NCBI GenBank assembly: GCA_963575745.1
Contig: CAUYUJ010019358.1
Location: 116,001-180,000 of the forward strand
Source of the DNA: Prorocentrum cordatum
Taxonomy: Eukaryota; Sar; Dinophyceae; Prorocentrales; Prorocentraceae
DNA length: 64,000 bases
Reading direction: 5' to 3'
Part shown: in pieces, positions 1-9,900 of the stretch
How the letters are laid out: each line of letters begins with the position of its first letter
Numbering within the stretch: position 1 is the stretch's first letter
Made by a program: the position numbers and the translations under genes
The notes under the pieces: generated by a model
The model's input: the letters and a program-made list of their open reading frames with translations, nothing else
The model's database searches: none
What the model was told of the DNA's origin: nothing

Positions 1-99
1 TCCACTCGCCCTCCAGGAGCAGGTGGTTTACCGAGTTCGTCCTTCTAAAACCCTTCCTCCAGTTCGGTGATGAGATTTGACCCTCATCCTACCTCCTGC

Positions 100-2040
100 A
101 GAGGGTCCAAGATGGCCCCAAGAGGGCCCAATGGCCCCGAAGATGGCACAAGATACCCCAGGATGATTCAATATAGCTTCCAACACGTTTCCACGACACC
201 TCAAAATCGCCCCAATGTGTGTCCAAGTGGCCACGGACCCTTCCAAGGATGCACCCGAGAGGCCAAACGCCTTTCACAATATATGGAACATGAACAGGTT
301 TTGCCGCCTCGTCTGTTGGCTTCTCATGAGCTTTTGAGACCTGGATGCTTCCAGATAGCTCCAAGTTAGCCGAATAGAGCCCCAAGAGGGGCCCAGAAGA
401 GCTCCAAGAGGGTACCACAAGCGCACAATAGCGGCCCAAAATACCTCCAAGAGGCGAAGTGTCGGCCTCAGATGCGGGAGGGGGGCGTAATAAGCGCCGC
501 CCTCATTTTTAGCGATGGCATCTAAGGTGGCCTCGAGAGGGCCCCCCTAGACCCCCAAGATGGCCCCAAGAGGGCCTCAGGAGAGGGCCCCAGGAGAGTC
601 TCAAGAACCACAGGTGATGTCTACGAGGACCCCAAGAGGGCTCCAAGACGTCTCCGACACGCGAAAGATCGGTGGCCTTGTATGCTTGCCTTCTGGATGC
701 GTGCTGCTGAACTCCCCTGATTCAGGCATCTCGCCTAGCGATCGTTTCTGGATGGGCTGGCGGAAATAATCGAAACATCCAGAATACGTCGGACTCCCGG
801 CGTGTGAGCCTGCGAGCGCCGGGCAGCCTTGGCAGTGTAAAAAGCTCGAGGACTGGACAAAGAAAGGCAGGAAAAAGGATATGCGTGCTAAATGGATCTA
901 AACGACTGAGAGGGAAAAGTGGGCTCGTGCATCCCAGCCAAGACAACTTCATTGACCCAGACGGGCTCTCCACAGCTTCGTCGGGTGGTTGTCGGGCGGC
1001 ACCGGATGACCGACCCCGGTGATTCACAGGAGGCCCCCAAGACGGCGCCAAGACGGCCCAAGACGATTTCTGGATGCGCTGGACGGCCAAAGATGGCCCC
1101 AAGACAGCTTCAGACAGCCCCATGACGGCCCGAGAGGCCCGCAGTACGGCCCACGAGGGCTTCAAGAGGCTTTCCACGAAGGCCTCAAGTTGCCCGATCG
1201 TTGGTTTCCCGCTGGTTGTTGAAAGCTGTTGGTGTTCTCGGATTTACTGTCTCCTGACAGCTCAAGACGGTTCAAGAGACCTTCAAGATGACCACAAGAC
1301 GACCCAAGAGGCTCCCAAGAAGGCTCCTATAGGGCTCAAGACAGCGCCGGGACACTGTGCTGAGGAGAGCCCAGGAGACCCAAAAAATCACAAAGATGGC
1401 CCAAACACAGCCTCAGAGGCTTCCGAGACGGCAATCCAACGCCCCAAGAGGGAGGGCCCCAAGGCTGCCCAGAGAAGCTCCCAAGACGGCTCGAAGAGGC
1501 CGACCCCCAACTGGAGGCCCCCCGGAGTCGCCAAGAAGGGCCCCAAGAGGTAACCTAAGGGGCTCATTCTCCCCATTCCCTGTGCTATACATACCTCCTC
1601 CCTGTCGCACCACTAAACGAGTCCGTACGACGGGCTGGGCATTTAGCTTGGGACTCCCTTAGAGTATACACCACCGTGTCGTCAGCACGAAGTATATTGC
1701 CCAAAGGCTCATGCGGCCCTGAACGGTAAAGGGTTTGTGCAGTTGTAAAAAACCCAAACCCCTGGATTCCCAGGCGGTTCCCGGCGCTGCCAAGGTTTGG
1801 TGCATGGACTTCTGGGGCGATGACCCCGCCCAAGACGGCCCTGATATTCTCCAATATTTCCCTGACGCGCCCAAGAGGGTCCAAGAGCGCCCCGAGACGG
1901 GCCCTAGAAGGCCCCAAAACTCGCCACGACGCCCTCCAGACGGCCGAAAATGCTCCCAAGCAGGCCCAAGAGAGCCCCTAGAGGAACCCCAAGAGACTCC
2001 CCAAAGGCTAGAAACTGGAAAGCCTACAAAGTGAGTTCCA
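100..2040. repeat. Degenerate CCAAGAGGGCCC-type repeat tract
   Basis: The stretch is made of irregular copies of a roughly 12-base motif such as CCCCAAGAGGGC, CCAAGATGGCCC and CCAAGACGGCCC, most dense at about 110-130, 385-470, 540-650, 1028-1170, 1262-1550 and 1822-2010. Between copies is GC-rich filler. Short ORFs here exist on both strands without codon or family signal, so I do not call genes. The same motif recurs at 32470-32740 and, in the other orientation (CTTGG-GGCC), at 6465-6870, 8361-8412 and 31463-31620. Confidence 0.75.
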
Positions 2041-2049
2041 CCTAAGGCC

Positions 2050-2780
2050 CCTGTGGGAAACTTCGCATGGCACCACCGCCCCATGCCGGCACACCCCTCA
2101 CACTTTTCGCGGCCCCACAGAGAGCTCTAACGAGGGCCCCAGTGGCTGCGCTCGCATGGCGCCACCGCACCCATGTCGGCACACCCGTCGCACGCTTCGT
2201 GGCCCAATAGGTAGCTCCACCGAAGGCCCCAATGGCTGCGTTCGCACGGCACCGCCGCACCTATTTCGGCACAGTCCTCAAACGTTTCCTGGCCCCGTAG
2301 GGAGCTCCACCGAACGCCCCAATGGCTGCGCTCGCACGGCACCACCGCGCCCATTTCGGCACAATCCTCACATGCTTCGTGGCCCCATAGGGAGCCCCGC
2401 CGAGGGCCCAAGTGGCTGCGCTGGCATGGCGCCAACGCACCCAATTCGACACCCCTCACACGTTTCGTGGCTCCAGCGGCTGCGCCCGCATGACACTACC
2501 GCGCCCATATCGGCACGCCCCTCTCACGCTTCGTGGCCGCAAAAGGAGTTCCGCAGAATGCCCCCCGACTGGCTGCGCTGGCATGGCACCACCGCGCCCA
2601 TCCAGGCTCATCCCTCACACGCTTCGTGGCCCCATCGGGAGTTCCACAGAAGGCCCCAGTCTCTGCGTTCGCATGGCGCTACCGCGGCCATGTCGGCGCA
2701 CCCCGCGCACGCGTTCGCATGCGCCAACCGCGCCAATTTCGGGTATTCCCCCACACGCTTCGTGGCCGCCTAGGGGGCTC
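2050..2780. repeat. Degenerate tandem array of a 90-bp unit, orientation 1
   Basis: About eight diverged copies of a unit that contains GGCACACCCCTCACACG, TTCGTGGCCCCATAGGGAGC and CCCCAGTGGCTGCGCTCGCA. It is the reverse complement of the unit in the cleaner array at 6962-8200, so the two arrays face each other across about 4.2 kb. Because the unit is close to 90 bases (30 codons), several frames stay open on both strands; those ORFs (for example 2156-2773 plus and 2127-2459 minus) are satellite by-products and not genes. Confidence 0.85.
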
Positions 2781-2935
2781 CACCAAGGACGATACTCACA
2801 AACGCGTCACTCACAACTGCGTATGGTTGGGTCCTTCGCCAAGCAAAAGTTATTCCCCTCCCTTGGGTTCCGCCCCACTGTGGGGGTTATCCTGCTTCTC
2901 GCCCTCCTCCACATTCCCCTATGGCAGGAGGGGCC

Positions 2936-3110
2936 TTAAAGAGAAATCCAAAATGAAGAATCCTTAGTAAGGGATCCTGGCGGAGGAATCCTTAATGAGG
3001 TATCCAGAATTAGAACTCCTGAATGAGAACTCCGCAGTGTGGAATCCTTACTAAGGAATCCGTGGTGGGGAGTCCTTCGACAAAAATCCTGAATGAGGGC
3101 TCCTTTCGTC
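2936..3110. repeat. AAGGAATCCTTAGT-type degenerate repeat, block 1
   Basis: Irregular copies of a motif of about 20 bases, such as AAGGAATCCTTAGTAAGG and GAGGAACTCC variants, many of them imperfect inverted repeats of GGATTCC/GGAATCC. No coding signal. The same family occurs at 4690-5185, 32120-32230 and 32820-33370. Confidence 0.7.
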
Positions 3111-3124
3111 AGCGAAGAGAGCTC

Positions 3125-3330
3125 AGGCGACAGCTGCATCGAATCGAAACATCGAATCGAATCGGAACCAGCATCGATTCGGAGCGCATCGGGCGGCCAT
3201 CGAATCGACATCGAATCGGAATGCCTGTGCGCTGCATCGAATCGATTCGAAATCGAAATATAATCGGTTGCAAGTCGGTAGCGCAAGCCGAATCGAAATC
3301 GAATCGGAATCTGCTAGCCCGAACCGTGCC
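3125..3330. repeat. TCGAATCGAAATCG simple repeat, block 1
   Basis: Short tandem and interspersed copies of ATCGAATCG/AAATCGAATCGG. A second block of the same repeat lies at 4545-4685, so the two blocks flank the 89-92-bp tandem array and the CTC microsatellite. Confidence 0.8.
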
Positions 3331-3394
3331 CACGCCCTGGCTGCACCGGGGGGGGGCATCCAGGGCCCTTTGGAGCGCCTCTGGGCCACCCGAA

Positions 3395-4110
3395 AACGCA
3401 TTTTTTCGATGCTTGAGAAATGGCATTTCTCTCCCCGGGGCCTTCGACGCCTCCTGGGAGCCTCCGGAGCTCCCAGGAGCCGAAAACGGATTTCTCGAGG
3501 CCTGAAACATTGTTTTTCTCTCCCCGGGGCATTCGGCGCCTCTGGAGAGCCTCCGGAGCTCCCGGGAGCCGAAAACGTATTCTTCGAGGCCTGAAACATT
3601 GTTTTTCTCTCCCCGGGGCCTCCGGCGCCTCCGGGGAGCCTCCGGAGCTCCCGACGGATTTTTCGATGCCTGAAACATCGTTTTTCTCTCCCCGGGGCAT
3701 TCGGCGCCTCTGGAGAGCCTCCGGAGCTTCCGGGAGCCGAAAACGCATTCTTCGAGGCCTGAAAAATTGTTTTTCTCTCCCCGGGGCGTCTGGCGCCTCC
3801 GGGGAGCCTCTGGAGCTCTGGGGAGCCGAAAACGCATTCTTCGAGGCCTGAAAAATAGTTTTTCTCTCCCCGGGGCCTCCGGCGCCTCCGGAGAGCCTCC
3901 GGAGCTCCCGGGAGCCGAAAACGCATTGTTCTTCGAGGCCTGACAAATATTGTTTTTCTCTCCCCGGGGCGTCTGGCGCCTCCGGGGAGCCTCTGGAGCT
4001 CCTGGGAGCCGAAAACGCATTTTTCGAGGCCTGAAAAATAGTTTTTCTCTCCCCGGGGCCTCCGGCGCCTCCGGAGAGCCTGTGGACCTCGCGCCTCCAG
4101 AGAGCCTCCA
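3395..4110. repeat. Tandem array with an 89-92-bp period
   Basis: Eight or nine copies of a GC-rich unit containing TTTTTCTCTCCCCGGGG, CTCCGGAGCTCCCGGGAGCC and GAAAACGCATTCTTCGAGG. Counting the CGAGGCCTGA core gives steps of 89, 79, 89, 89, 92 and 91 bases. The unit has almost no stop codons on the minus strand, so three overlapping minus-strand ORFs of 277-340 residues run through it in different frames. They differ only by frame and are not genes. Confidence 0.9.
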
Positions 4111-4154
4111 ACAACGCGCCACTGCGCACATCCGGCCAATCAGTCAACCAACCT

Positions 4155-4245
4155 CCTTGCTCCTGCTCCTGCTGCTCCTCCTCCTCCTCCTCCTGCTCCT
4201 CCTTCTCCTCCTGATCCTCCTCCTCCTCCTCTTCCTCCTTTTTTC
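4155..4245. repeat. CTC/CTG-rich microsatellite
   Basis: Runs of CTCCTCCTC, CTCCTGCTC and related triplets. Low complexity; the leucine-rich or arginine-rich ORFs across it are artefacts. Confidence 0.9.
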
Positions 4246-4544
4246 TTCAACGGGAAAAGCCAAGCGGCGTCGGATCGGCGCGAATCCGTGGGCAGCGAAG
4301 CCGAACTGGAAACTGGCGGATTCGATCCCCTGGGCCAGCACGAGGCGCCAGCGAGGCGCCCGCGGCGAAACCGAATCAACCGAGATAACCGAAGAGGGCG
4401 CGACGACGCAAGGACTCCGCAACAACCGAACCGACCGAACCGATCGATTCTGACCGACACCGACGCAACTGAACCGACCGGTTCGCGGCCGTCCATGTGG
4501 ATTATGCCAAAGTCAGAGGAGGGGAGCATGAGGGGAGCCCAGGG

Positions 4545-4685
4545 GGGGCGGCGCATCGAATCGAAATCGAATCGGATCGAGATCGAATCGAAATCGAATC
4601 GGTTTCAACCTGCGCCGAGTCGAATCGACATCGAATCAGAATCGGGCGCGCCCGCATCGGATCGAATCGATCGAATCGGAATGAT
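4545..4685. repeat. TCGAATCGAAATCG simple repeat, block 2
   Basis: Same ATCGAATCG/GAATCGAAATCG repeat as the block at 3125-3330. Confidence 0.8.
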
Positions 4686-4689
4686 CCCT

Positions 4690-5185
4690 GGAGCTTAGCA
4701 AGGCATCCTCAGCGAGGGGTGCTGAGTGAGGAACCCTTAGCGAAGGATCCTTACTAAGGAATCCTCACTAAGGAGCCCTCCGTTCAATATTCCAACGTAC
4801 AAACTCATCAGAAAGGAACACCGAGCAAAGAACCCTCAATACGGATTCCTGAATAAGCAATCCTCAGCTGGGAATCCGGGGTGAGGAATTCTTGGTTCTG
4901 AACGCTGAGCGAGAAACCCTACATAGGGAACCTTGAGTAGGGAAAATTGGTTTTAAAAGAAGCCCTCAGCAAGGATTCCAAAATGGGAGATACTTAGTAA
5001 CAAGACACTAGAAAACCTGAACACTATAAAGCTGATACGGAAATCTGGAAGATAAGGAGTCCTTAAAGAGGAGCCCTGCGTAAGGAACCCATGATGAGGA
5101 ATCATTGGTAAGAGCCCCTGAGTAGAGAATCGGCTGCAGGGAATTCGTACTACGGAATCATTAAAGTAAGTAGCCCCTTGCAAGG
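4690..5185. repeat. AAGGAATCCTTAGT-type degenerate repeat, block 2
   Basis: About 25 irregular units such as AAGGATCCTTACTAAGGAA and GAGGAACCCTTAGC. Same family as 2936-3110. No gene seen. Confidence 0.7.
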
Positions 5186-5264
5186 AATCCATAATACACG
5201 GGGGTGCTGTAGATTTGACCATAAGACGCTAAGCTTTGGGCACCTCCGCCCTTGTATATGTACA

Positions 5265-5350
5265 TACGTGCATACATACATACATACACATATACATATC
5301 TATATGTATATGTATAGCTATGTATACATATCACATATACATATACACAC
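5265..5350. repeat. CATA/TATACA microsatellite
   Basis: CATACATACATACA followed by CATATACATATC-type steps. Low complexity. Confidence 0.9.
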
Positions 5351-5689
5351 TAGAACCATGCGCGCGCTTCGCGCGCTTAGGTTCGAGGTAAGCTCAGGGA
5401 CGGGATTTGCTGTGAAGCTACACTGGAGCAGAACGCCGAAAAAACAACGGGATATGCACGAGTACATATGGAGTCAAAAAGAGGGGGGACAGGGGAGGAG
5501 GGAAGCCTAAGTGTGTGTTTTTGTCGGGCGTCGGATGGCCGCGCCCATACTACTTCTAATAGAATGAGGGGGTTCGCGCAGAGTGAGGGCGTACAAGGCG
5601 CACAAGAGGGATGGTGCAGAGCAGGGCTTGTCCATGCGAGGTCCAAGCAATAGCCCACGCGAGGAAGGTGCACGACGCGAGCACCACTG

Positions 5690-6335
5690 AGATATCCAAA
5701 CACTTCGGAGCTGGTGTGGCCCTGCCCCATGGTGGTCCGGTCACTTTCGCCTATGACATTATCGCAGCTCGGGTTTCCGAGATGCCCTGAACTGAGGTGG
5801 TGTGGCCACTTTTGCCCGAGGCATCTTCGCAACCCTGACCTCTGAGATGTCCTGCCTGATTGTGGCTATTGCTTCTCGCCTGAGACAACCTTGCAACTCT
5901 GGGTTCTGAGATGTACTGAGTTCAGGTGGTCAGGCCATTTTCGCATTAGACATCCTCGCAACTCTCACCTCGAGGATGCTCTGCCCCCTGGTGGTCCGGC
6001 CACTTTCGCCTGGGACATCCTCGAAACTCTGGGTGGTCTGACCTGCCCCGAACTGGGGTGGTCAGTCCACTTTCTCCTCAAACATCCTCGCAACTCTGAC
6101 CTAGGAGATACCACTTTCCATGGTGGCTCGGCCACTTTCGCCTGGGACACCCGGGGAGCCCTGGATTCCGAGATGCCCTGAGCTGATGTGGCCAGGACAC
6201 ACTGGCCTGTGATATCCTTGCAACTCTGACCTCGGATATGCCCTGTCCTATGGTGGTCCAGCCACGCTCGCCTATGACATCCTCGTAAACTGTGGACTCT
6301 GAGATGTCATGAGCTGAGGTGGTCATGTCACCTCC
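5690..6335. repeat. Tandem array of a 66-bp unit
   Basis: Nine or ten copies of a unit containing GGTGGTCCGGCCACTTTCGC, GACATCCTCGCAACTCTG and GAGATGCCCTG. The TTTCGCC core falls at about 5744, 5811, 5874, 5938, 6004, 6070, 6135, 6200 and 6267, so the period is close to 66 bases. The ORF at 5891-6181 lies wholly inside the array and is not a gene. Confidence 0.85.
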
Positions 6336-6400
6336 GCACGACGACGACGACGACGCCGACGGCGACGACGACGACGACGACGAACGAACTCGGCGACGAC
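6336..6400. repeat. GAC microsatellite
   Basis: Near-continuous ACGACGACG with a few changes, directly after the 66-bp array. Confidence 0.9.
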
Positions 6401-6464
6401 AACTGGCTATCGGGGGTCGTCCTGGAAGCGTCTGGCGCTCCTCATTGAAGCATCTGGACAATTC

Positions 6465-6870
6465 GCTCGGATCTCATGGCAGGTCTCTTGGGTGCCTCCT
6501 TGAAGCAGTTCCGAGGCTCTTGGGGCCAGGTTCACTGCCTGTTGGGGGCCGTTTGGGGGGCTTCGGGGGGCCCCTCGGGAGCCTCTTGGGGGCCCCTTTG
6601 GGGCCTCTGGCGGCGTCTTGGGGGCCTCTGGGGCGCTTCTTGGAGTCTCCTTGGGGCTTTTTGGGGCCGAAGGCTCGAAAGGTCCGTTCGGATTCCCTGT
6701 CCGGGTTTCTTCTTAGAGCCGTCTTGGGGCTATCTTGGACCGTCTTGGAGGCCTCTTGGGTTGCTTGGGTCCCTCTCGGGCTGTCTTGGGGGCGTCTTGG
6801 GGGCGTCTTGGGCTGTCTTTGGGCGATATCGGGAGCCTCTTCGGCTATCTTGGAACTTCGGGAAACCGCA
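6465..6870. repeat. CTTGGGGGCC-type degenerate repeat
   Basis: Reverse-orientation version of the CCAAGAGGGCCC repeat, with copies such as CTTGGGGGCCTCT and GTCTTGGGGGCGTC. It leads directly into the 90-bp array. The long plus-strand ORF starting at 6735 begins in this repeat and continues through the array, so it is not a gene. Confidence 0.75.
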
Positions 6871-6961
6871 AATTTGAGAACCACAAGACATCCTCCAAAA
6901 CTAAAAAAAAATCCGGGCGAAGGACCCAACCAGATGCAGTTGCGAGTGCCGCAATTGTGAG

Positions 6962-8200
6962 TATCTTCTTCGATGGCGCTCCCTATGGGGCCACGAAGCG
7001 TGTGAGGGGTGTGCAGAAATCTGTGCGGTGGGCGCATGGGAGCGCAGCCACTGGGGCCTTCGCTGGAGCTCCCTATGGGGCCACGAAACGTGTGAGGGGT
7101 GTGCCGAAATGGGTGCGGTGGGCGCATGGGAGCGCAGCCACTGGGGCCTTCGCTGGAGCTCCCCATGGGACCACGAAACGTGTGATGGGTGTGCCGAAAT
7201 GGGTGCGGTGGGCGCATGGGAGCGCAGCCACTGGGGCCTTCGCTGGAGCTCCCTATGGGGCCACGAAACGTGTGAGGGGTGTGCAGAAATGGGTGCGGTG
7301 GGCGCATGGGAGCGCAGCCACTGGGGCCTTCGCTGGAGCTCCCTATGGGGCCACGAAACGTGTGAGGGGTGTGCCGAAATCTGTGCGGCGGGCGCATGGG
7401 AGCGCAGCCACTGGGGCCTTCGCTGGAGCTCCCTACCACGAAACGTGTGAGGGGTGTGCCGAAATGGATGGGAGCGCAGCCACTGGGAGCTCCCTATGGG
7501 GCCACGAAACGTGTGAGGGGTGTGCCCGCATGGGATGGGGCCAGCTGGGGGCCCGGTGTGTGAGGGAATGTGCCGAAATGGGTGCGGTGGGCGCATGGGA
7601 GCGCAGCCACTGGGGCCTTCGCTGGAGCTCCCTATGGGGCCACGAAACGTGTGAGGGGTGTGCCGAAATGGGTGCGGTGGGCGCATGGGAGCGCAGCCAC
7701 TGGGGCCTTCGCTGGAGCTCCCCATGGGACCACGAAACGTGTGATGGGTGTGCCGAAATGGGTGCGGTGGGCGCATGGGAGCGCAGCCACTGGGGCCTTC
7801 GCTGGAGCTCCCTATGGGGCCACGAAACGTGTGAGGGGTGTGCCGAAATGGTGCGGTGGGCGCATGGGAGCGCAGCCACTGGGGCCTTCGCTGGAGCTCC
7901 CTATGGGGCCACGAAACGTGTGAGGGGTGTGCCGAAATGGGCGCGGTGGGCGCATGGGAGCGCAGCCACTGGGGCCTTCGATGGCGCTCCCTATGGGGCC
8001 ACGAAACGTGTGAGGGGTGTGCCGAAATGGGTGCGGTGGGCGCATGGGAGCGCAGCCACTGGGGCCTTCGCTGGAGCTCCCTATGGGGCCACGAAACGTG
8101 TGAGGGGTGTGCATAAATGGGTGCGGTGGGCGCATGGGGGCGCAGCCACTGGGGCCTTCGCTGGAGCCCCCTATGGGGCCACGAAACGTGTGAGGGGTTG
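6962..8200. repeat. Tandem array of a 90-bp unit, orientation 2
   Basis: About thirteen and a half copies of a well-conserved 90-base unit with CACGAAACGTGTGAGGGGTG, CCGAAATGGGTGCGGTGGGC and GCAGCCACTGGGGCCTTCGC. The period is a multiple of three, which explains open frames of 488 residues on the plus strand and 484 on the minus. A variant copy with GGACCACGAAACGTGTGATG occurs at about 7168 and again at about 7728, 560 bases later, and the neighbouring units also match, so part of the array was duplicated as a block. A partly deleted copy lies at 7432-7560. Confidence 0.95.
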
Positions 8201-8262
8201 ATGATGATGATGAAGAAGATGAAGAAGAAGATGATGATGATGATGGCGATGATGATGATGAT
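8199..8262. repeat. GAT/GAA microsatellite
   Basis: GATGATGATGAAGAAGATG and similar triplets, directly after the 90-bp array. Confidence 0.9.
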
Positions 8263-8413
8263 GGCAGGAGGGAGGGGGCAGCGGGAGGAGTGAACGCGGG
8301 GCGCTGTCTCTTCAAAACGAGGACCCAACACCACAGGATGGTTGGGAACAATCATTGTTAGCCTCTTGTGGCCCTCTTGAAAAGGCCTCTTGGAGGCCTC
8401 CTGGGGCGTCTAA

Positions 8414-8754
8414 GTCTTTCCTCTGAGAATCGGGGTAGGATAACAAAGGAATTCAGGTCTCATGTTCACTCTGCTCAGTGGAAGAAGATACGGGATGAGA
8501 CATCGATAAGACAAGTAACCGGTAAGCGAATGTACTCTATCAGGAATAGTAAGTGAGGAGGCCGGCCGGCCGACGACACGACTACGACGAGGGAACGACC
8601 CCTCGGCGCGCGCGTGCGAGCCAGCGCGCTCCTTGTATCTCCTGTAAGCACACGCGGCTGCGGAAGGTTACCGCAATCATAGTCATGCAGCGCGCAGCAA
8701 GGCAAGCCATGTGATAAGCAGCATGAAGATGAGGCGGAGAGGAGCATATTTACT
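8414..8754 (-). repeat. 3' LTR of element A1
   Basis: Direct repeat of 31123-31462. In element sense it begins AGTAAATATGCTCC and ends GAGGAAAGA. It does not have the usual TG...CA ends. It contains GGCCGGCCGGCC at about 8561, which is self-complementary. The exact edge is uncertain by one to three bases. Confidence 0.9.
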
Positions 8755-8765
8755 CCCCCCGCGGC
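8755..8765 (-). other. Polypurine tract next to the 3' LTR of A1
   Basis: On the minus strand GCGGCGGGG and GGGGGG runs lie directly upstream of the 3' LTR start (AGTAAATATG), the position where plus-strand DNA synthesis is primed in LTR elements. The same tract is present at 42966-42976 in A2. Confidence 0.7.
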
Positions 8766-8936
8766 GGGCCTCGTAGAGCCCATCCAGCCACAGCACCCCT
8801 GGCCTGTACATATACACAACCACCGGAGCCAACCGCAAAAGACTTTTACGGCTCAACGGTGGCTGCCAGGGGGCTAAGGGCCGAAGAGGCCCGACGACTC
8901 CCACCACCATCAGATCCATAAATTTTCTCCGCCGAT

Positions 8937-9033
8937 TCGGCTTCGCCGATCGGCAGAGCTGCTTTATTCGTCTGGCACGACTTCGTCGCGCGGCGAAAAT
9001 TCTCTCGCATGCGCCTGCAGCGACTAAGTCACG
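8937..9033. other. Cluster of small TNN-loop hairpins in the 3' untranslated part of A1
   Basis: Perfect or near-perfect hairpins: TCGGC-TTC-GCCGA at 8937-8949, CGAC-TTC-GTCG at 8978-8988, and a weaker CGAC-TAA-GTCA at about 9021-9031. The homologous part of A2 (43131-43257) has a 36-base tandem repeat of the same kind of hairpin. The region between the 3' LTR and the last ORF (8766-9040) has no other clear feature but is well conserved with A2. Confidence 0.7.
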
Positions 9034-9043
9034 CGGGCCGTAC

Positions 9044-9706
9044 TCAATCCAGGTCCTCGAACGGGCTGTAGTCCCCCGTCGGTGGCGTCGGAGGCCTCGG
9101 GCGTGATGACGCCGAGCCTCCTGTCTGTCCCTCGCCGCCACGAGGCGAACGGGACCTCCCTTTGCCACGGCCAGCGTAGTGCGCTGATCTGTAGTGCTTG
9201 TCTTTGTTCTTGGTCGCCTTCCCCTTCGGCGGGAAGGGAAACTCATGTTCGGCCAGAGACAGGACGTGCCACGTCTGCGACCACCAGACATCATTGGACA
9301 GCCACCAGGGCCGATCCCGATGGACGTAGCATCCGACCTGCACATCGTTTGCGTAGCGCGGGTAGGAGACGAGCGGGTCGTAGCCAGCAGCGCCCCGGCC
9401 GACATCCATGGCTCCATCGCGCGCGCGCCGGGGCCTCGACCAATCCCGTGCGTCAGAGTGCCACGAGTATTCCTCTCTTGCCGAGACGGCTGTGCCGCTG
9501 GCAGAGCATGGGGATTCGGTAACTTCGTCGCCAGCCCGAGCGTCTGAGACGTCGGGTCTGCGCGGCGGAGGTGGCGGTTGCGGTCTCGCTTTCGCCGCGT
9601 CCTGCGGTCGTCTCGGCCCCACCGAACCAGCTTGGCTGTCGAGGGGCTCACTGGCACTTCCACCCTCACAAACATTCTGCTCTCGATCGCGAATGAACTT
9701 CAGCAA
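9044..9706 (-). CDS. C-terminal basic tail of the A-family 3' module
   Basis: ORF of 220 residues that matches the A2 ORF at 43269-43829 almost throughout. Shared blocks include EEYSWHS/EEYSWYS, RDWSRP-RARDGAMDVGRG, YVHRD and HAGRGKGYRSRSPR. The end is rich in Arg, Ser and Pro with an RSRSPR stretch, as seen in nucleic-acid-binding tails. It is out of frame with the finger ORF upstream (9901-11478). In A2 the same two regions are linked by residues still visible here around 9840-9960 in a third frame (EEWARNLGRQVR), so originally this was probably the end of one longer protein. No enzyme motif is seen. Confidence 0.6.
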   Translation of the reverse strand: MLKFIRDREQNVCEGGSASEPLDSQAGSVGPRRPQDAAKARPQPPPPPRRPDVSDARAGDEVTESPCSASGTAVSAREEYSWHSDARDWSRPRRARDGAMDVGRGAAGYDPLVSYPRYANDVQVGCYVHRDRPWWLSNDVWWSQTWHVLSLAEHEFPFPPKGKATKNKDKHYRSAHYAGRGKGRSRSPRGGEGQTGGSASSRPRPPTPPTGDYSPFEDLD

Positions 9707-9900
9707 ATTCCTAGCAGCAGTAGCTACAGGAATGCCAAATTTACCGCATGCAGTACGGAACGGGCCTGCGTCCTTATCTTGGAGCTCCGTATTAGCATCT
9801 ATGCACCTGTTCTGAAGCCAATAAATGCCCCCCTGTAACAGTGAGCCCTGGCGACGAATGTCGGTTCGTACCTGTCTACCTAAATTACGGGCCCACTCTT

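Noticed and set aside
3109-4147. Three minus-strand ORFs of 277-340 residues
   Set aside because: They are three frames of the same 89-92-bp array and share no codon or family signal.
6962-8200. CRISPR-like regular repeat
   Set aside because: Units follow each other without unique spacers, and the sequence is eukaryotic.
6735-8201. Plus-strand ORF of 488 residues and minus-strand ORF of 484 residues
   Set aside because: Both run through the 90-bp tandem array, whose period is a multiple of three; the protein repeats are translations of satellite DNA on both strands.
8407-8411. Clear 5-bp target-site duplication for A1
   Set aside because: Only GTCT is shared (8408-8411 and 31463-31466), and this motif is frequent in the flanking repeat, so it is not convincing.
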